DNA of 64,000 nt from Hirundichthys speculiger. Its lineage: Eukaryota; Chordata; Actinopteri; Beloniformes; Exocoetidae. Of this stretch, positions 10,101 through 22,325 are shown in pieces. The notes beneath the pieces are model-generated. The model saw only the letters and a list, made by a program, of their open reading frames with translations. It had not been told where the DNA came from and ran no database searches. The position numbers were made by a program, and so were the translations under genes. How positions within the stretch are numbered: position 1 is the stretch's first letter; each line of letters opens with the position of its first letter. The stretch is from assembly GCA_018398805.1 (NCBI GenBank), contig JAGFBZ010002310.1, positions 223,973 to 287,972 on the forward strand. The letters are read 5' to 3'.

Positions 10101-11217
10101 GTGAGTTCTCGTCCCGTCACATCTCTACATTTCTTGTTATCGAATGCTTGGATTAAAACGCTAATGAGTGTAAATGCAAGGGCAAAGCAGGCCTTTTTAA
10201 AAATAGGTAGAAGAGTTTTGGACGACCAACTTTAGAGGCAAATCAGACGTAGTTAAGATAGTCAAGAGAAGCTGGAGATACTGGATGTTTCTATTTTCTA
10301 GCTTTTACATTGCTTCCTGTTTCCCAATCATATGCTTTTCACAACAATTATTTAATTATATTTATATTTTGAGGATGTCGCCTTTAATCAACGTCTGCAT
10401 GACAGAGAGAAAAGACAGAGCACGCTGAACAGAGACACCTCTGGGTTTTAAATGTCGGGATCTGAAACTGGGGCAGCGTTGCATCAGCTTTGTCTGGGTC
10501 GCCGTTAACGAGCGAAGGCGGCCTAATGAGGGGGTCTCCTGTAGCGCCATTAACGGGCGATATTTGTTTGAAAAGGACTAAAGTTGTAACTGTTAGACTG
10601 AAGTTCAAATGAAATGTGTCGTTTTGCTTGAACCAAAGCTATGTTAGTAGACGATTCACTCGTCAGGGACTGAGTCGGGCCGTTGGGGCCAATAACTTCC
10701 TCCACTGAGCTGATATCTTACCCTGATGTGAGGACGCTGCAGACCATTTATAGGTGTGCGTAGCTGTGTTATCTCTGAAGCTATGCACAGATCAAGAACT
10801 TGCTTCTTTTATCAGGAGATAAAAGATTGTGCACATGGATCCCCTCTTCATTGTCTGATATTTGGACTCCATTAGCACCAGCGGCTAATGGACTGCGGCT
10901 GCAGTCAGGTGTTGTAGGGAAGGTTCACGCCAGTCTTAGAATAAAAGAATATAACTGAAGGAGCTGGATAAGATGAGCACCAGTGGGCCAGGCCGTGGGT
11001 CGGTATTGGGCCGATTCAAGCTTCGTGTCAGGCTGACTTCAGGTTCCACGCCTTTGAACGGCAGAAGATTAACGTGGTGTATAGAAAACACGAGTTTCTG
11101 TTCCATGACTGATTGATTATGTGATGCTAAAGCTCTGTTACATTTGCACAAACTGGATGAAACTGAAGGGAAATTAATTTTTTTTTCTACAATGTCTCTC
11201 TCAGAAATTGTAGGTTT
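10101..11217 (+). other. scube1 intron 2, first segment
   Basis: Unique-looking intronic sequence. I see no exon, RNA gene or classifiable repeat in it. Confidence 0.5.
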
Positions 11218-12445
11218 TGGGCCCAATCTTCCGCCACATCTGCTAAAGCCGCTATTAAGGGATAGCGGGTAGCGGGAGGGGCGTTCCCCTGCAAAGAACG
11301 TAATGTTCCATATTGCTAAACCCGCTATCCCACCCGCTATTGCTGCGAGAGAACGCGCACAACATCCTGTGATGTTTCCGCAATTTTTTCTTTTTTTTTT
11401 TTTTTTTTATATTATATATTTCTGAAAAATATCCACAAATAACTAAAACCGCGGAACTTAAAGCGCGAATTGGCAAGGGATCACTGTATACATATAAATA
11501 TTTGTACACACACAATTCCCATTGGCTACCTGAAAGTCCCAGATAGTTGGTGTCCTTCCAGTAAACATGCTCTGGTCGTCTATGGTTTAACTGGTAAGGA
11601 AGTCGTTTCAGACGATCTCTGCCATTTTCTCAGGGGTTCAACTGAGGCCAAATCACGCTTTTTATACAGGAATTAATTCCAGAGGTAGAGCCGTTTGTGT
11701 CATGGTCTGGGGCGACCATGACAGCCATTTTGGGTTTTTCTTGGTTTTGTGTCAAGTTGGTGTCAATCCCTGTCTTTTGTGTTACCTGTTTCCTGTTTTA
11801 CTTTGAAGGTCTGTCTTGTCTCCGTTGTTTTCAGCTTTGCTTCCTTCCCTCTTGTTATCCTGATTGTCTGCACCTGCCTCTCGTTGGGTCCCCTGTGTAT
11901 TTAACTCCTGTCATCTCCCCTCTTATGTTCAGTAGGTCTCTGTCTCGTCTTCATAGGTCTCCTTTTCATTTTCCCTGTGGGTGTTTTTCTGTTTTTGATT
12001 CCTAGATGCTTGTTTGTATTACCCTTTGTGGAGTTCTGGATTTGTTTTGGATTTTGTGTTTCTTCCTGCCCGTTTGGATTAGTTTTGTGGATTTTCTTAG
12101 TTTTCTTGGACTTTTGGTTTTTGTTTTGTCAAATAAATACTTTATTTTTTTTGAAACTCCTGCGCCTGGGTCCTCCATTCTGCCAAACACCTGACAGTTT
12201 GTGCACGTCCACATGTGACCAGGTGGACGCACACTGATGCCATTTGCAAATGGCATCAATGTGCGATCGGAAGATACCAAGTTTGCAGAAAGGGCAGAAG
12301 ACACGCCCACTGCCACACCTACAATGTGAGAAAGGGAGTTGGCATAATGGGTAGCGGTTTTAGGGAGCGGAAGATTGCTTTAGTGGTTAGCGGAGGTTCC
12401 TAAACCCGCAATTTGCGGGTAGCGGCTAGCAGGAAGTGTACGATC
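11218..12445. mobile_element. DNA-transposon-like repeat (family B), copy 1, split by a solo LTR
   Basis: The outer block starts near 11218 (gggcccaatcttccg) with many agcgggtagcgg words and ends near 12445 (gtgtacgatcggg). The two ends look like diverged inverted repeats. The block 11521-11697 plus 12197-12440 aligns with copy 2 at 21790-22325. The copies share the stretch through ctctggtcgtctatgg and aactgaggccaaatcacg and the end with agtgtacga. Copy 2 lacks the LTR present here, so the LTR is a later insertion. Confidence 0.7.
11698..12196 (+). mobile_element. Solo LTR of an LTR retrotransposon
   Basis: A 499-bp unit starting TGTCATGG and ending ACCTGACA, i.e. TG...CA with TGTCA/TGACA inverted ends, flanked by a perfect 5-bp target duplication gtttg (11693-11697 and 12197-12201). 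An AATAAA polyadenylation signal sits near 12131. The related site at about 22006-22015 has a single gtttg and no insert, acting as a paralogous empty site. No internal coding region is present, so this is a recombined solo LTR. The superfamily (Gypsy, BEL or ERV) is not determined. Confidence 0.88.
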
Positions 12446-14103
12446 GGGACTTTGTCTCTGTTCTCATCAATGATGACACCAACTGGTTGCTTTATCAGTG
12501 GGGTTTGAATCTCAGCTGGCGTTGTTCTTTGCAGAGTTTGTGTTCTTCTTATGTTGGTTTTGTATTGACACTCTGACTTTCTCTCACAGTCCAAAACACT
12601 CATTTTAGGTTGATTGGTGATTCTTAACTGACTGTAAGTCTCTGTTTGTGATAGACTTGGACTCTCTCCAGGGCGTACCTTGCCTCTTGCCCCATGACGG
12701 CCCTTGAACCCTGAGCAGGATCAGTTTGGTGCAGAGAACGGGTGGATAATATGGACTTGCACTATCGCACGGACCTTTGCGAGACTGGATAGTTTTTCTT
12801 GGGGACTGATCACAGTTTAACGTTCTGCTTCCCCTACTTCCATGTGTCCAGACTTGGAGCATCTCTGACTGGCAGGTGACTGGACTGAACACGAGCGTAA
12901 CACAAGGAGGACACGGAGACTCTGTAAAAACCGGCGGTGCTTCAAACCTTCGTCAGACATGCTGCCGATCGTACGGTATAATTACGGATATCAGCGTGTT
13001 CTGGAAACCATCTGTCTGACAGCTGCAGCGTCACTGAAACTGGACAGTGACCATCCTAATCTACATCAGAATTCCTGAAAAGAAAACATGAATAAATAAA
13101 TCAAGGGTTCGGGATCGTCTCGCCAAAGTCCGGACCTCAACCCGACCGAGACGCTGTGGCAGGACCTGGTCAGAAAAACCTCAATGAAGCAGTCAACGTT
13201 ACATTGTGAATAGCGAGAGGGTTCTGGCCATTCAGGAATGTGATCTTCCTCCTAGAAACTTGCTGTCTGTGCAGATCTGTCCTGCCAAAAACTTTTTATG
13301 ACATCACTTCACTCAGGCATGCATTTGAATTAGTGTGTGTTGCTGTGTTTGTGTGTTTGTGAGAGAGAGAGACGTAAACTGTCTGAACAGAGCTGGAGAG
13401 TCGGCGGCGTTTAATTACATCACCGTCTCATGTCCAGTTCTCCTTCACGTCTAAATGCACTGGATGCCTTTTGCCTCCTGACGATACTCTGAGATCTGCT
13501 GACTCCCCCCCCCCCATCTCGGTGATGAAGCAACAGCTTGTGACAAAGACTCCAAATTAAGACAGATGGCGGATGGGAGGTGACCCCTGACCTCAGTGAT
13601 TAGATATGGATGCTATAATTGGCCGGATGTGTTTTCCATCATCAGGCTTTATTGCCGCTCTGGTAGCCAGAACCATTAGCGGCGCTGCTCTTCCTGGAAG
13701 CACCTGGAAGCAGCAGAACCTCTGCACGCGCTCTCTGCATCCCACAGGTCATCTCTGCTTCTTCATTACTGGCATCATTAAAAAAAAAACATGCAGCGGA
13801 TCATGAGAACTGGATGAAACGGAGGTTTCGTCCTTGACTTGTTACTCCCTAACTTTCAGAAGTGCATTGACCTGGAAAGTTCTGATTGCTTTCATACTTT
13901 CACTTCTCATTCATCATGTTATCAGACTTCTGTTGGTCCGGAGCACCTTTATTTATTCAAAGAGCCTTCAGTGCAGACTCCCGTGCATCTTTAGATCTTT
14001 AAGTGAATATGTTATCCCTTTCTGTGCTTTTGCTCTTTGCTTTGATGAATTATCGTCTCAGACGCGACCGGAAGCTCAGAAGAAATTAGGTCAAGAAAAC
14101 ACA
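12446..14103 (+). other. scube1 intron 2 segment with small repeat fragments
   Basis: Holds a LINE/SINE-tail-like fragment at about 12654-12752 (ccagggcgtaccttgcct), the Tc1-type fragment at 13120-13260, a GT-rich patch near 13336-13372 and a C run at 13506-13515. No gene seen. Confidence 0.5.
13120..13260 (+). pseudogene. Tc1/mariner transposase C-terminal fragment
   Basis: The plus strand reads QSPDLNPTETLWQDLVRK, the SPDLNPIEhLW block around the last catalytic acid of Tc1-type DDE transposases. Only about 20-40 codons can be recognised before similarity fades, so it is a dead fragment with no ends visible. Confidence 0.75.
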
Positions 14104-14111
14104 GTTTTCAG

Positions 14112-14418
14112 TAGGGGTGTGAAGAAAAAATCGATTTGGCAATTTTCGGCCGCCTGATATAATATTGATTTTTCAGCTCCTAATATCGATTTTTTAGAAA
14201 AATTCATTCGTTCACTTAAATGTGCAAAAACACTAATAATAAACAATAAATAGTTTTGACTCAGTTTGTCCTCTGAATGATCAATATCGTCTGATGAACA
14301 TATACAGCAACTTGATTTTTCATCTCTACTTTTAATTTTGATATTAACTGGGTAGAATATCGCAATATATCGTGATAGCATCGTATTGTGACCCAAGTAT
14401 TACCAATACTCACTCCTA
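14112..14418 (+). mobile_element. hAT-type MITE (family C), copy 1, perfect 8-bp TSD
   Basis: A 307-bp element with inverted ends TAGGGGTG / CACTCCTA and a perfect 8-bp target duplication gttttcag (14104-14111 and 14419-14426), the hAT signature. The interior is AT-rich with repeated atcgat and atatcg words and no coding capacity. Two further copies occur at 54748-55098 (minus) and 58783-59118 (plus). Confidence 0.9.
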
Positions 14419-14426
14419 GTTTTCAG

Positions 14427-15475
14427 GGCACTGAAAACGTTCTTCTCTCTGTGACATCATTGGTGGAGTTTGATTGTACGGTTGTATTCACCCAGCAGAG
14501 CTTAGACCTTAGTTTGGGATGTCCTCAGATGCTCTGCTGGTCATCTTTGCGTTCTCATTCTGACCTAACAAAGATGGTGGTCGGTCTGTCGTTGAGTTCA
14601 GTTGATGGCTGGGTTCATGACTCAGGTGTTCACTTCTAATTACATTGTTATTCAGCAACATTTTATCTTGATAACTCAAAATGAAATCTGGATCCATGCA
14701 CTGAGCAAAGCCTATGCGCACGTGAGTCAACCGGCTGTTAATCCAAGGTCCATCTTCTGTTTTTTTTTAACCTCTGGACCACTAGAAATTGTAACCTTTG
14801 TTGTTGAGTCCTGAAATGATAATTTAGACGCTAATTAGAGAGTTGTTAACGAAGTTGTGATTTAAAAAAAAATAAAACTAGGTTGCTGGAATAGAAATAG
14901 TATTTTATTTCTTTTTGTATATTAAAGTATATTTCATTTTTCTAGTGTCTGTATTGGCCATCTACCATCAGGAATACACTATTGGCTTATTTACAGCTAA
15001 AACCAGAAGTTTATAGAAAACTGTATAAGAAGATACATTTTACCCTTTTTTTCTCACAGTTTGACATTAAATCACAAAAAAGTTTTCCTGTTTTCGGTCA
15101 GTTAGAATTATCAAAATCATTTTGTTTGCTAAAGGCCAACTAAATGAGAGATTTTTTTTAAAAAATAGATGTTTTTTCAGTTCTGTCAGGAGGAACTGAC
15201 CAAAATACCAGAAGACTATTTTGAAAATGTTGATGAAGGAAACCAAGAACGTTTGACCCAAATAATTTAAAGGCAACGATACCAAACACTGAAGAGATGG
15301 ATGGAAACTTTTGGCTTTAAAGGAAGTAATAAAACCTCTTCTCCTCAACATCCTCTCATTATTCTGGCATTTAGCAAATAGAAATAATTCAGGCCCAGAA
15401 CGAGAGCTGTCAAATCAAATGTGGGGCAGAAGCAACTTTTTGTTGAAAACTAACTGAAAACCCTTTGAAGTACAG
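14427..15475 (+). other. scube1 intron 2 segment
   Basis: AT-rich intronic sequence with no feature I can support. Confidence 0.5.
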
Positions 15476-16097
15476 CATAGGCGGCGCTATTAAGAGGCTA
15501 GGAGAAGCTTAGCATCCCCAAAGTTGTCACACACACACACACACAAAAAAAAAAAAATCACATTTTTCATTTTTTATTATATAATATGTAATAATACGTG
15601 GTCACATTAAAAAGTTCCTGGATGAACATGGAATCTCCAAACTCCCTATGGTTGCACAGTGTTACGACGGTGCTGCCGTTATGGCTGTCAAAGCTAACTG
15701 CAGAGGATGCGCCAGGATCACCCCAGCGCTATTTACATCCACTGTATGGCGCACAAGTTAAATCTGGTGTTGATTGAAGCCTGCGAAGTCAACCGAGTGG
15801 CCTCTGGTTTTTTCTATATCATGGAAAGCCTGTACACATTTTTTGGACAACCTGGGACTCCCCATGGCTTTCTACAGATGCAGAAACAGCTGGACCTATC
15901 TGCCCTGAGTGACGCGCGACGGGCATGCCGATAGCATAACGTGTCAGCGGTGAAAAGCTCTTTCAACTCCATCATGACCACACTTGATGAGTTTTCTGTG
16001 CCCACATACGCTGATTTACAGAGGCGTCAGGTCTGCTTCACAGCGTGGGAAAACTGTAGCTTCCTCATACCACTTGCCCTAGCGCCGTAGCGCTATG
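15476..16097 (+). mobile_element. Truncated hAT element with ZMYM-like transposase remnant
   Basis: Ends CATAGGCGG / CGCTATG and a perfect 8-bp duplication aagtacag (15468-15475 and 16098-16105) define a 622-bp hAT insertion. Inside (about 15604-16060, plus strand) lies a broken transposase. It has CYDGAAVMAVK, then after a frameshift near 15715 IYIHCMAHKLNLVLIEAC, then LDLSALSDARRACR and a stop at about 15934, then NVSAVKSSFNSIMTTLDE. The pattern HC.AH.LNL...L..TRW is typical of hAT transposases related to ZMYM-type zinc-finger proteins, and the usual TRW is DARR here. A CA/A run lies at 15529-15556. Confidence 0.87.
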
Positions 16098-16105
16098 AAG
16101 TACAG

Positions 16106-17035
16106 GGAACTAACATATTCACGAATACAAATCAGCTTTGACTTCACTGCATCATTTTTTTCTCCCATCATTATAAAACCTGATATTACAGGAGTGAATA
16201 CTCTTTCCTTCTGACAACTAACGCCTCGATGCTGAACAGTCTCAGACACGAGGCCTCGGTTTAAAACCCTCCGACACGTCCAGTTGGTGGCCACATGGTG
16301 CAGATGAGGCTTTGACGTTTCCTGACGCGCCGCATCTCCTCGTGCAGATCGTTTGGACCGGTGGTCGTTCTACGAAGCAACCCGACCGGTCCCGTGTGTT
16401 TGTTAATTTCAGCCTCTTCCTGGAAGACGATGCGTTTGCATAGCTGAGCAGCTGGACGGTTATTTCGGTGAATGACACGTCTCTGACTCTGCTGTTGCTG
16501 TTGGCGCGAGGCCTCGATGCTAATGAAGCGGCGCCGCTGCACGCTCACCGTCAGAAAACTTGGACCGGGGTCAGGACCTAAAACGCCCACTTGGGCCTGC
16601 CAATAAGGAAACTTTGATGTTTCCCGACTGAAACGCCTGAAGACATTTTCCAGAGGAGCTCTCTAGTACGGAGCGAGATTGCTTCAAGGACGGCGGGAAA
16701 GACCGGAGCTCTAAATAAAGATTAAAAGAAAAACAGCTGTGTAAAATGATTTTTTTTACACTCAGTATAAATACTTAACGTGCCGTGTCAGGCCCAGATC
16801 AGCCTCTGAAGTCCAAATTTCACCCAGTAGTATGTAACAGAACATGCAAAGAAAGGGCTCTAATGAAGATAACTCACCAGTCTGTCGGTTCACAGTTACA
16901 AGGAGATGTTGCTCCACATCTAGAAAGCTTTTTTAGCTTTTTGACAGGCTTTTCTTCTGATACTTGAGATTGGTGAGCAGAGGAACCAACCGGGCTCAGT
17001 CTCTCCTGCCAGGAGCCTGGCTGCCGTCTGGACTC
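16106..17035 (+). other. scube1 intron 2 segment
   Basis: GC-richer patch at 16240-16640 with open frames on the minus strand but no recognisable domain or splice structure. It may be a conserved non-coding block, but this cannot be judged here. Confidence 0.4.
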
Positions 17036-17275
17036 AATTCAATTCAATTTTTATTTCTATAGCGTCTGTTACAATATCAGTTGTCTCCAGGCGCTTTACA
17101 GAGACCAAAATCATGACCTCCGAGCAAATATCATCAACTAAAACTATAATATTAAACTGTAAACAAGGATAATGGCAAGAAAAATACATTTAAGCCAAAC
17201 AGTGGCAAGGAAAAACTCCACTTTAAGAGGAAGACTCTTTAAGAGGACTAGATCACCGATCACCACGCCAGACGA
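17036..17275 (+). repeat. Fish interspersed repeat (aattcaattttta...aggaaaaactcc type)
   Basis: Opens with repeated aattc units, then ttatttctatagcg and caggcgctttacagagacc, and ends with ggcaaggaaaaactcc. This order is that of a very abundant fish interspersed repeat. No coding content. Confidence 0.6.
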
Positions 17276-17299
17276 CACCCTGAACACATCTACACTCTA

Positions 17300-18190
17300 G
17301 AGACGGAACGGTTACCGGTATTACGGTAAAGCACGGTAAAATTTTACGCAATAACAATTACCGTTTATGTTTGACTTTGTCTCATTATCGCGGTCGATTA
17401 CCGGGATATGTAATATCAGCCTCATTCAAGTCTGTGAGCGACTCGTGACTATGTCTCACATGAATTTGTAGCTTGTAACGTTGGCATCATAACGTAAGGA
17501 TGGCGGAAAGTAGTGATAGCACGCAGGATATTGAAAAATGACATTGAAAAAGGACCGGAACGATGTTCTTCTGATGCAGTTGAAATATTAATTCATTCCA
17601 TTAACTGATCCAACAACCATAACTCCGGCAGTTAGCGCCACAGCGGTCAAAAACAGCTAACCAATAACAGGCAGCTACCTTTATACCTGGCCCTCAGGTA
17701 ACAACACAGCGACACCCACAGACACACAGAGTGAACTACAATTCAGAACAACATATTTGGCTCCTATACAACTGTTTCTTTATTTGCACATTTATACTTA
17801 TTTAACGTTTAGCTTAAAGCCAAAAGTTTATTTCATTTGAACTTGCACTATAATTTTTGTTCCTGATAATTGTTTGCATATTTTGACCTACTATGGTTGT
17901 TAAAGTGTTTATTTAAATTTGCACTTGACAAATAAGTTTGTTCCTGTTATTTATTTTTCATTTAAAATAAAACCTCTTTCTGTGCCAGTTGTTTCTCCGT
18001 TTAATGTCAAAGTTTCATTTTGATAAGATTTTGGCTTCTGATGTTTCAATATGAGAAGAAAATCACAAGATTTTGTGAAATTATTAAAATGTATATTTTT
18101 TAGACATTTGTACAGCATTTAAGAATATCACGATAATATCGTAAACCGTGATAATTTGGTCACTATAATCGAGATATCAAATTTTCCATA
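17300..18190. mobile_element. Probable non-autonomous hAT-like element
   Basis: The left end has ggttaccggtattacggtaa and the right end has gataatatcgtaaaccgtg and ataatcgagatatc. The AT-rich interior includes several polyadenylation-like words. Ends look like diverged inverted repeats, but I could not define a target duplication, so class and borders are tentative. Confidence 0.5.
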
Positions 18191-19632
18191 ACTCATAACT
18201 TCCAAACTCAGAAAACTCTGGCCTGCAGACATACAGAAATAATAAATAAGAAAATAAGAAAAGAGAAAAAAGAAATCAGGATCAGCAGGACTTTACCAGA
18301 ATCACATCCATGACAAGAAAACGAGCTCAAACCAGATCATGAGTGCATCCTTTCTTATCTGCGTCGCGCCGAAGTCTCCTCCCATCAGTGATGCTTCATT
18401 TTCTCACGTCAGAACGTCTCACTGATGCTGAAAGGCTGAAATCTGAGCCGGCGATCATGAACGCCGTCCTCTCTCTAGATGTTTCCACAAGCTGATACCA
18501 CTGACTTGTTATGGAAAAATGTGAACTTTTATCCTTCTGCTGTCAAATGAAGACTACGTGGGAGGAGCCGCGCATCACTCAGGCCCGTTTTATTGCACGT
18601 GTGCGTATGCGTGAGTGTATTTGTGCAACACAGAGCCAGAGTCGTCTCCGTGTTTACAGGGATCTGAAGGAAGTGTAACCACCTGTCAGCGTGCATAATG
18701 AGCTCAGAATTAAAAACTCAAGGGCTCCTGACAGGATGAATCATGGGAAATCTGCTGTTTTTTTCAAAGTTTTGTGAGAAGAACATGATGAGCTTTAGGC
18801 GGGAAAGAAAGTATGGGATTACTCGCAGGCATACTTTTTTTTTTTTTTTTTAAATCTGGACAATTTTTTTGAGATTGAGATCTATCGCCGGCCTGATCTA
18901 GGCGACATTCGGTATTGACGGCTCAGTTATGGTACTGACAAGTGCGATGTGGGCCAGAGTTCCTGAGCAGGGCCTAAGTTGGGTTATGACATGTGCTGCG
19001 TGAGCCAGATGTGGCCCAGATGTTATAAGATGGCTTTGATATGTCTTATGGTAAATCATGAGGCCCAGATGTGACATGAGGACCCAAAGAAAATACAGGT
19101 TTGGACCTTGTCTGGTGGATGTGTGGCTGAGCTGGGCCGGCCAGACTCGCCGCCAGTCAGCGGCAGATGTGGAGGACGCCGCAGATGTGGGGAACATTCT
19201 TTGTAATTTGTGCACAGTGTTGGGTAACAGCCATGTCATTTCAGCTTGCTATGGTAACAGCGGTTAACATAACAAGCTAACAGCGACCACATCCGGCCGT
19301 AAGACACACCGACGACATTCAGGCTGCTGAAATGAAAGAGAGTCATGGAGATGTTTGGGTTTGCCGTTCTTCTCTCATGTCTCACCTTCACGCAGTTTCC
19401 TGGTTCGTCACTGACACCAGAAGGACTTTTATCGGCCCGGATGTGGCGTTCGTGAGGTCGTACATGTGGTGGTTCGACAAACACTCTTTCAGAACCTCTA
19501 CACCTCACGTGGAGTTACAACGTCTCAGTGCTCCGTTTATTGGGTTGACGTGCAAACCTTTATGTGTATTAACGGTGCATGTGTTGAACTGCTCTCACTC
19601 TAAGAGCCCAGGATGAAAAAAAAACACAACCT
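18191..19632 (+). other. scube1 intron 2 segment with gccagatgtggc-type repeat
   Basis: Between about 18940 and 19200 short words of the form gggcc/agatgtgg recur in a loose, non-exact array. A T run lies at 18836-18851. The rest shows nothing classifiable. Confidence 0.45.
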
Positions 19633-19640
19633 GTTTTAAT

Positions 19641-20144
19641 TAGGGCTGGGCAAGATAACACATTATTATCGCATTAACTCATTAACTTATTAACATTGAA
19701 ATTTATTTTATCGTGCATTAATGCATGTTGCTCACATGCTTTTATTTTGAAAAGTCTGTTGGCAGGTAAACATGCAGAAAAGTTAAAACAGACATGGAGA
19801 TGGTAAAGTTACAGAACTTTTACATGGATCAGGATTTTGTTGGTAGACTTTTTTTTTTATTTATCATAAAAACAGGATGACATTAATGCCCTGGCAGTGG
19901 CAATAAGCTTTATTTTATTTTATTTTTTTACATTTGTTTAAGATGAGATTTACACTAAATATGTGTTACTGTCAAATGCTGATGTTAAAAGTGTTTGAAC
20001 AACAAATGTTCTGGCACTTTAGTTTATATGGCAGCAGAACACTTCAATAAAAATGCACTACTTTTGAGTTCATTATTTGATTTTGTAATCGCAATTAATC
20101 AGGGAAATCATGCGATTAAAAATTTTAATAGTTGCCCAGTCCTA
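19641..20144. mobile_element. hAT-type non-autonomous element, perfect TSD
   Basis: A 504-bp element with 13-bp ends TAGGGCTGGGCAA / TTGCCCAGTCCTA (one mismatch) and a perfect 8-bp target duplication gttttaat (19633-19640 and 20145-20152). AT-rich interior, no transposase. Confidence 0.92.
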
Positions 20145-20152
20145 GTTTTAAT

Positions 20153-21480
20153 ATTGGTTTCCCTACCTGAAATGAAAAGTTCTTTGGACAGTTAACTTGT
20201 CTCATGTCACAGATGAAAAATTCAGCAATTACAATCTTTCTTTATTCTTCTTTTTTCCATCCATGACATCACGGTCAACCCCACATTGGACTCTCTGGCT
20301 GTTGTGGATCCACATACATGTTTATTACATGTTTATTACATGTATGTATACATGTTCTGTTTATTGTACACATGAGTTTAAAAAAAAGAAGCAGTTTTGT
20401 CACCTTCCTATGCAGTCTGTGTTTTATTTTTTACAACCTGTGTTGGGACTCGTGACTCTAAGACTCTAAGATTCTAAGACTCAGATTCAGAAGGTGTTAT
20501 TGGTCCCTCAGAGGGCGATTCTTTGCAGCGGCCAGGTCAGGTACAAATAAAACATGAACACGTCATGATGCACGTCTATGCACATCCATCAGCGTCCTGC
20601 GTCTAAAGTCTGGTCTCTGGGATCCAGTCCTGCTCTCTCATGCTGCCCGCCATCATGCAGATAAATATCCTTCGTGGACCGCTGGACATCCTGATTGGTA
20701 CCTTCCACAGCTGTAACTGGGCAGCTTGTGTCTGTAATCAAGGCTGGCGTTTGTATGAGCGAGCAGGACGAGTATCTCGTCAGGGATCAGCCTGGGTTTG
20801 AACGCTGTGAAGGTGCTTTGCTTCCCACCGGGACGTATCTCCATGGCTTTGCATTTACATCGAAACATGAAATATCAGCTCCTCCTGACAAATTATCTCA
20901 AAAATGACAAAAACCAACGGTGTGCTGACAGTGAGAGTTACTTTAATATATTTACGATGTATTTACTGCTTTTTAATTGTAGTAAATATTGGCTTTTTCT
21001 CCTCGTAAGACTAGAACGTGCCTTTGGGGATGAATAAAGTATTGTGGAGCAGAACGGAGGAGGCAGGACCTCCAGTCAGAAGTTTCTGAGCTCTGGTTCA
21101 GAGGAAGTCAAACATCCACTTGCAGAATGTGGCGTTTCAGGAGGGAACTGTGAGGCAAAGCGGGCCGTTTGATTTAGGAGCTGTCATCCTGAAGGCTGAC
21201 TAGTGAGCAGTCGTCCTGTGGATGTGTTGGCCCTTAATGTAAAGCGGTGTGGGTTCATGCTGGTTTGGAAGCTGTCTTTGATGTTCCTTATAACCAGTAA
21301 CCCTAATATTCATCATTTAATATCAATATTTACTAATTTTATCTTGTCAACTTCACTTATATACTTATAATATAATATAATAACACTTATTAATATATTG
21401 AGCTACACTAATAACTCCCTCCCAAAACAGACTTGCGTTCACGTGTCCAGAGGTAATCAGCGTCCCTGGACTCAGAGGCA
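20153..21480 (+). other. scube1 intron 2 segment with LINE-tail-like fragments
   Basis: 20470-20520 (ttattggtccctcagaggg) and 21026-21045 (ggggatgaataaagtattg) resemble 3' tails of fish LINEs. No reverse-transcriptase motif was found nearby. A fragment at about 21480-21580 resembles the interior of family A. Confidence 0.4.
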
Positions 21481-21589
21481 TCTGGCATGGACCGTCATAC
21501 AGTGGACAGATGTTCTGTGGTCAAATGAAACAGCGTTCCAGATGTCTTGAGGGGAAACTGGGTGCTGTGTGCTCCAGACCAAAATTTAA

Positions 21590-21778
21590 ACCAGGGGTCG
21601 GTCCTCGAGGGCCGGCGTCCTGCAGGTTAATTAATGGCCGTCATCATCTCGTCATCAAGGTCAGCACATGTCTGTTAATGACACAGTCACTGGTATCAGG
21701 GTGTGAAGAAGGAGGGAAACATCTAAAACCTGCAGGACACTGACCCTCCAGGACCGACTTTGGACACCCCTGGTTTAA
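21590..21778. mobile_element. Short hAT-like MITE
   Basis: Inverted ends caggggtcggtcctcgaggg and ggaccgactttggacacccctg (with an internal offset) enclose about 180 bp. The flanks tttaaa on both sides fit an imperfect 8-bp target duplication (atttaaac / gtttaaag). Confidence 0.7.
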
Positions 21779-21789
21779 AGGATCGTTGA

Positions 21790-22325
21790 GACTTTTGGTA
21801 GATAGTATTTACACACTGACACCGACAACAAGCCTTCCACTACCTGAGAGTCCCAGATAGTCGGTGTCCTCCCAGTAAACACGCTCTGGTCGTCTATGGT
21901 TTAACTGGGGAGCAAGCCGTTGAAGACGATCTCTGCCATTTTCTCAGGGGTTCAACTGAGGCCAAATCACGCTTTTATACAAGAGTTAATTCCAGAGGTA
22001 GAGCTGTTTGTGCACGTCCACATGTGAGCAGGTGGACGTATATTGATGTCATTTGGATGCGCTCTTGTGCGTGTCGATATGCGGGTAGTGGGTGGTCTTA
22101 CCATCCGCTACCTGCTACCCACAACCCGTGATCGCAAGATACAGAGTTTGCAGAAATGGCAAAAGACACGCCCATTGCCACACCTACAATGTGAGTAAGG
22201 GAGTCGGTATAATAGGTAGCAGCTTTAGGGAGCGGAAGATTGCATTAGCGATTAGCAGAAGTACCTAAGCCCGCAGTTTGCAGGTAGTGGCTAGTGGGTA
22301 GCAGCTAGCGGGAAGTGTACGACGT
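21790..22325. mobile_element. Family B DNA-transposon-like repeat, copy 2 (no LTR)
   Basis: Aligns with 11480-11697 plus 12197-12440, through ctctggtcgtctatggttta, aactgaggccaaatcacgc, tttgtgcacgtccacatgtg and tgccacacctacaatgtgag, and ends near agtgtacgac. It retains the single gtttg target that is duplicated around the solo LTR in copy 1. Confidence 0.75.

Noticed and set aside
16261..16590. 109-codon minus-strand frame with a Gln run
   Set aside because: No recognised family and overlapping frames of similar length; left as unannotated intron.
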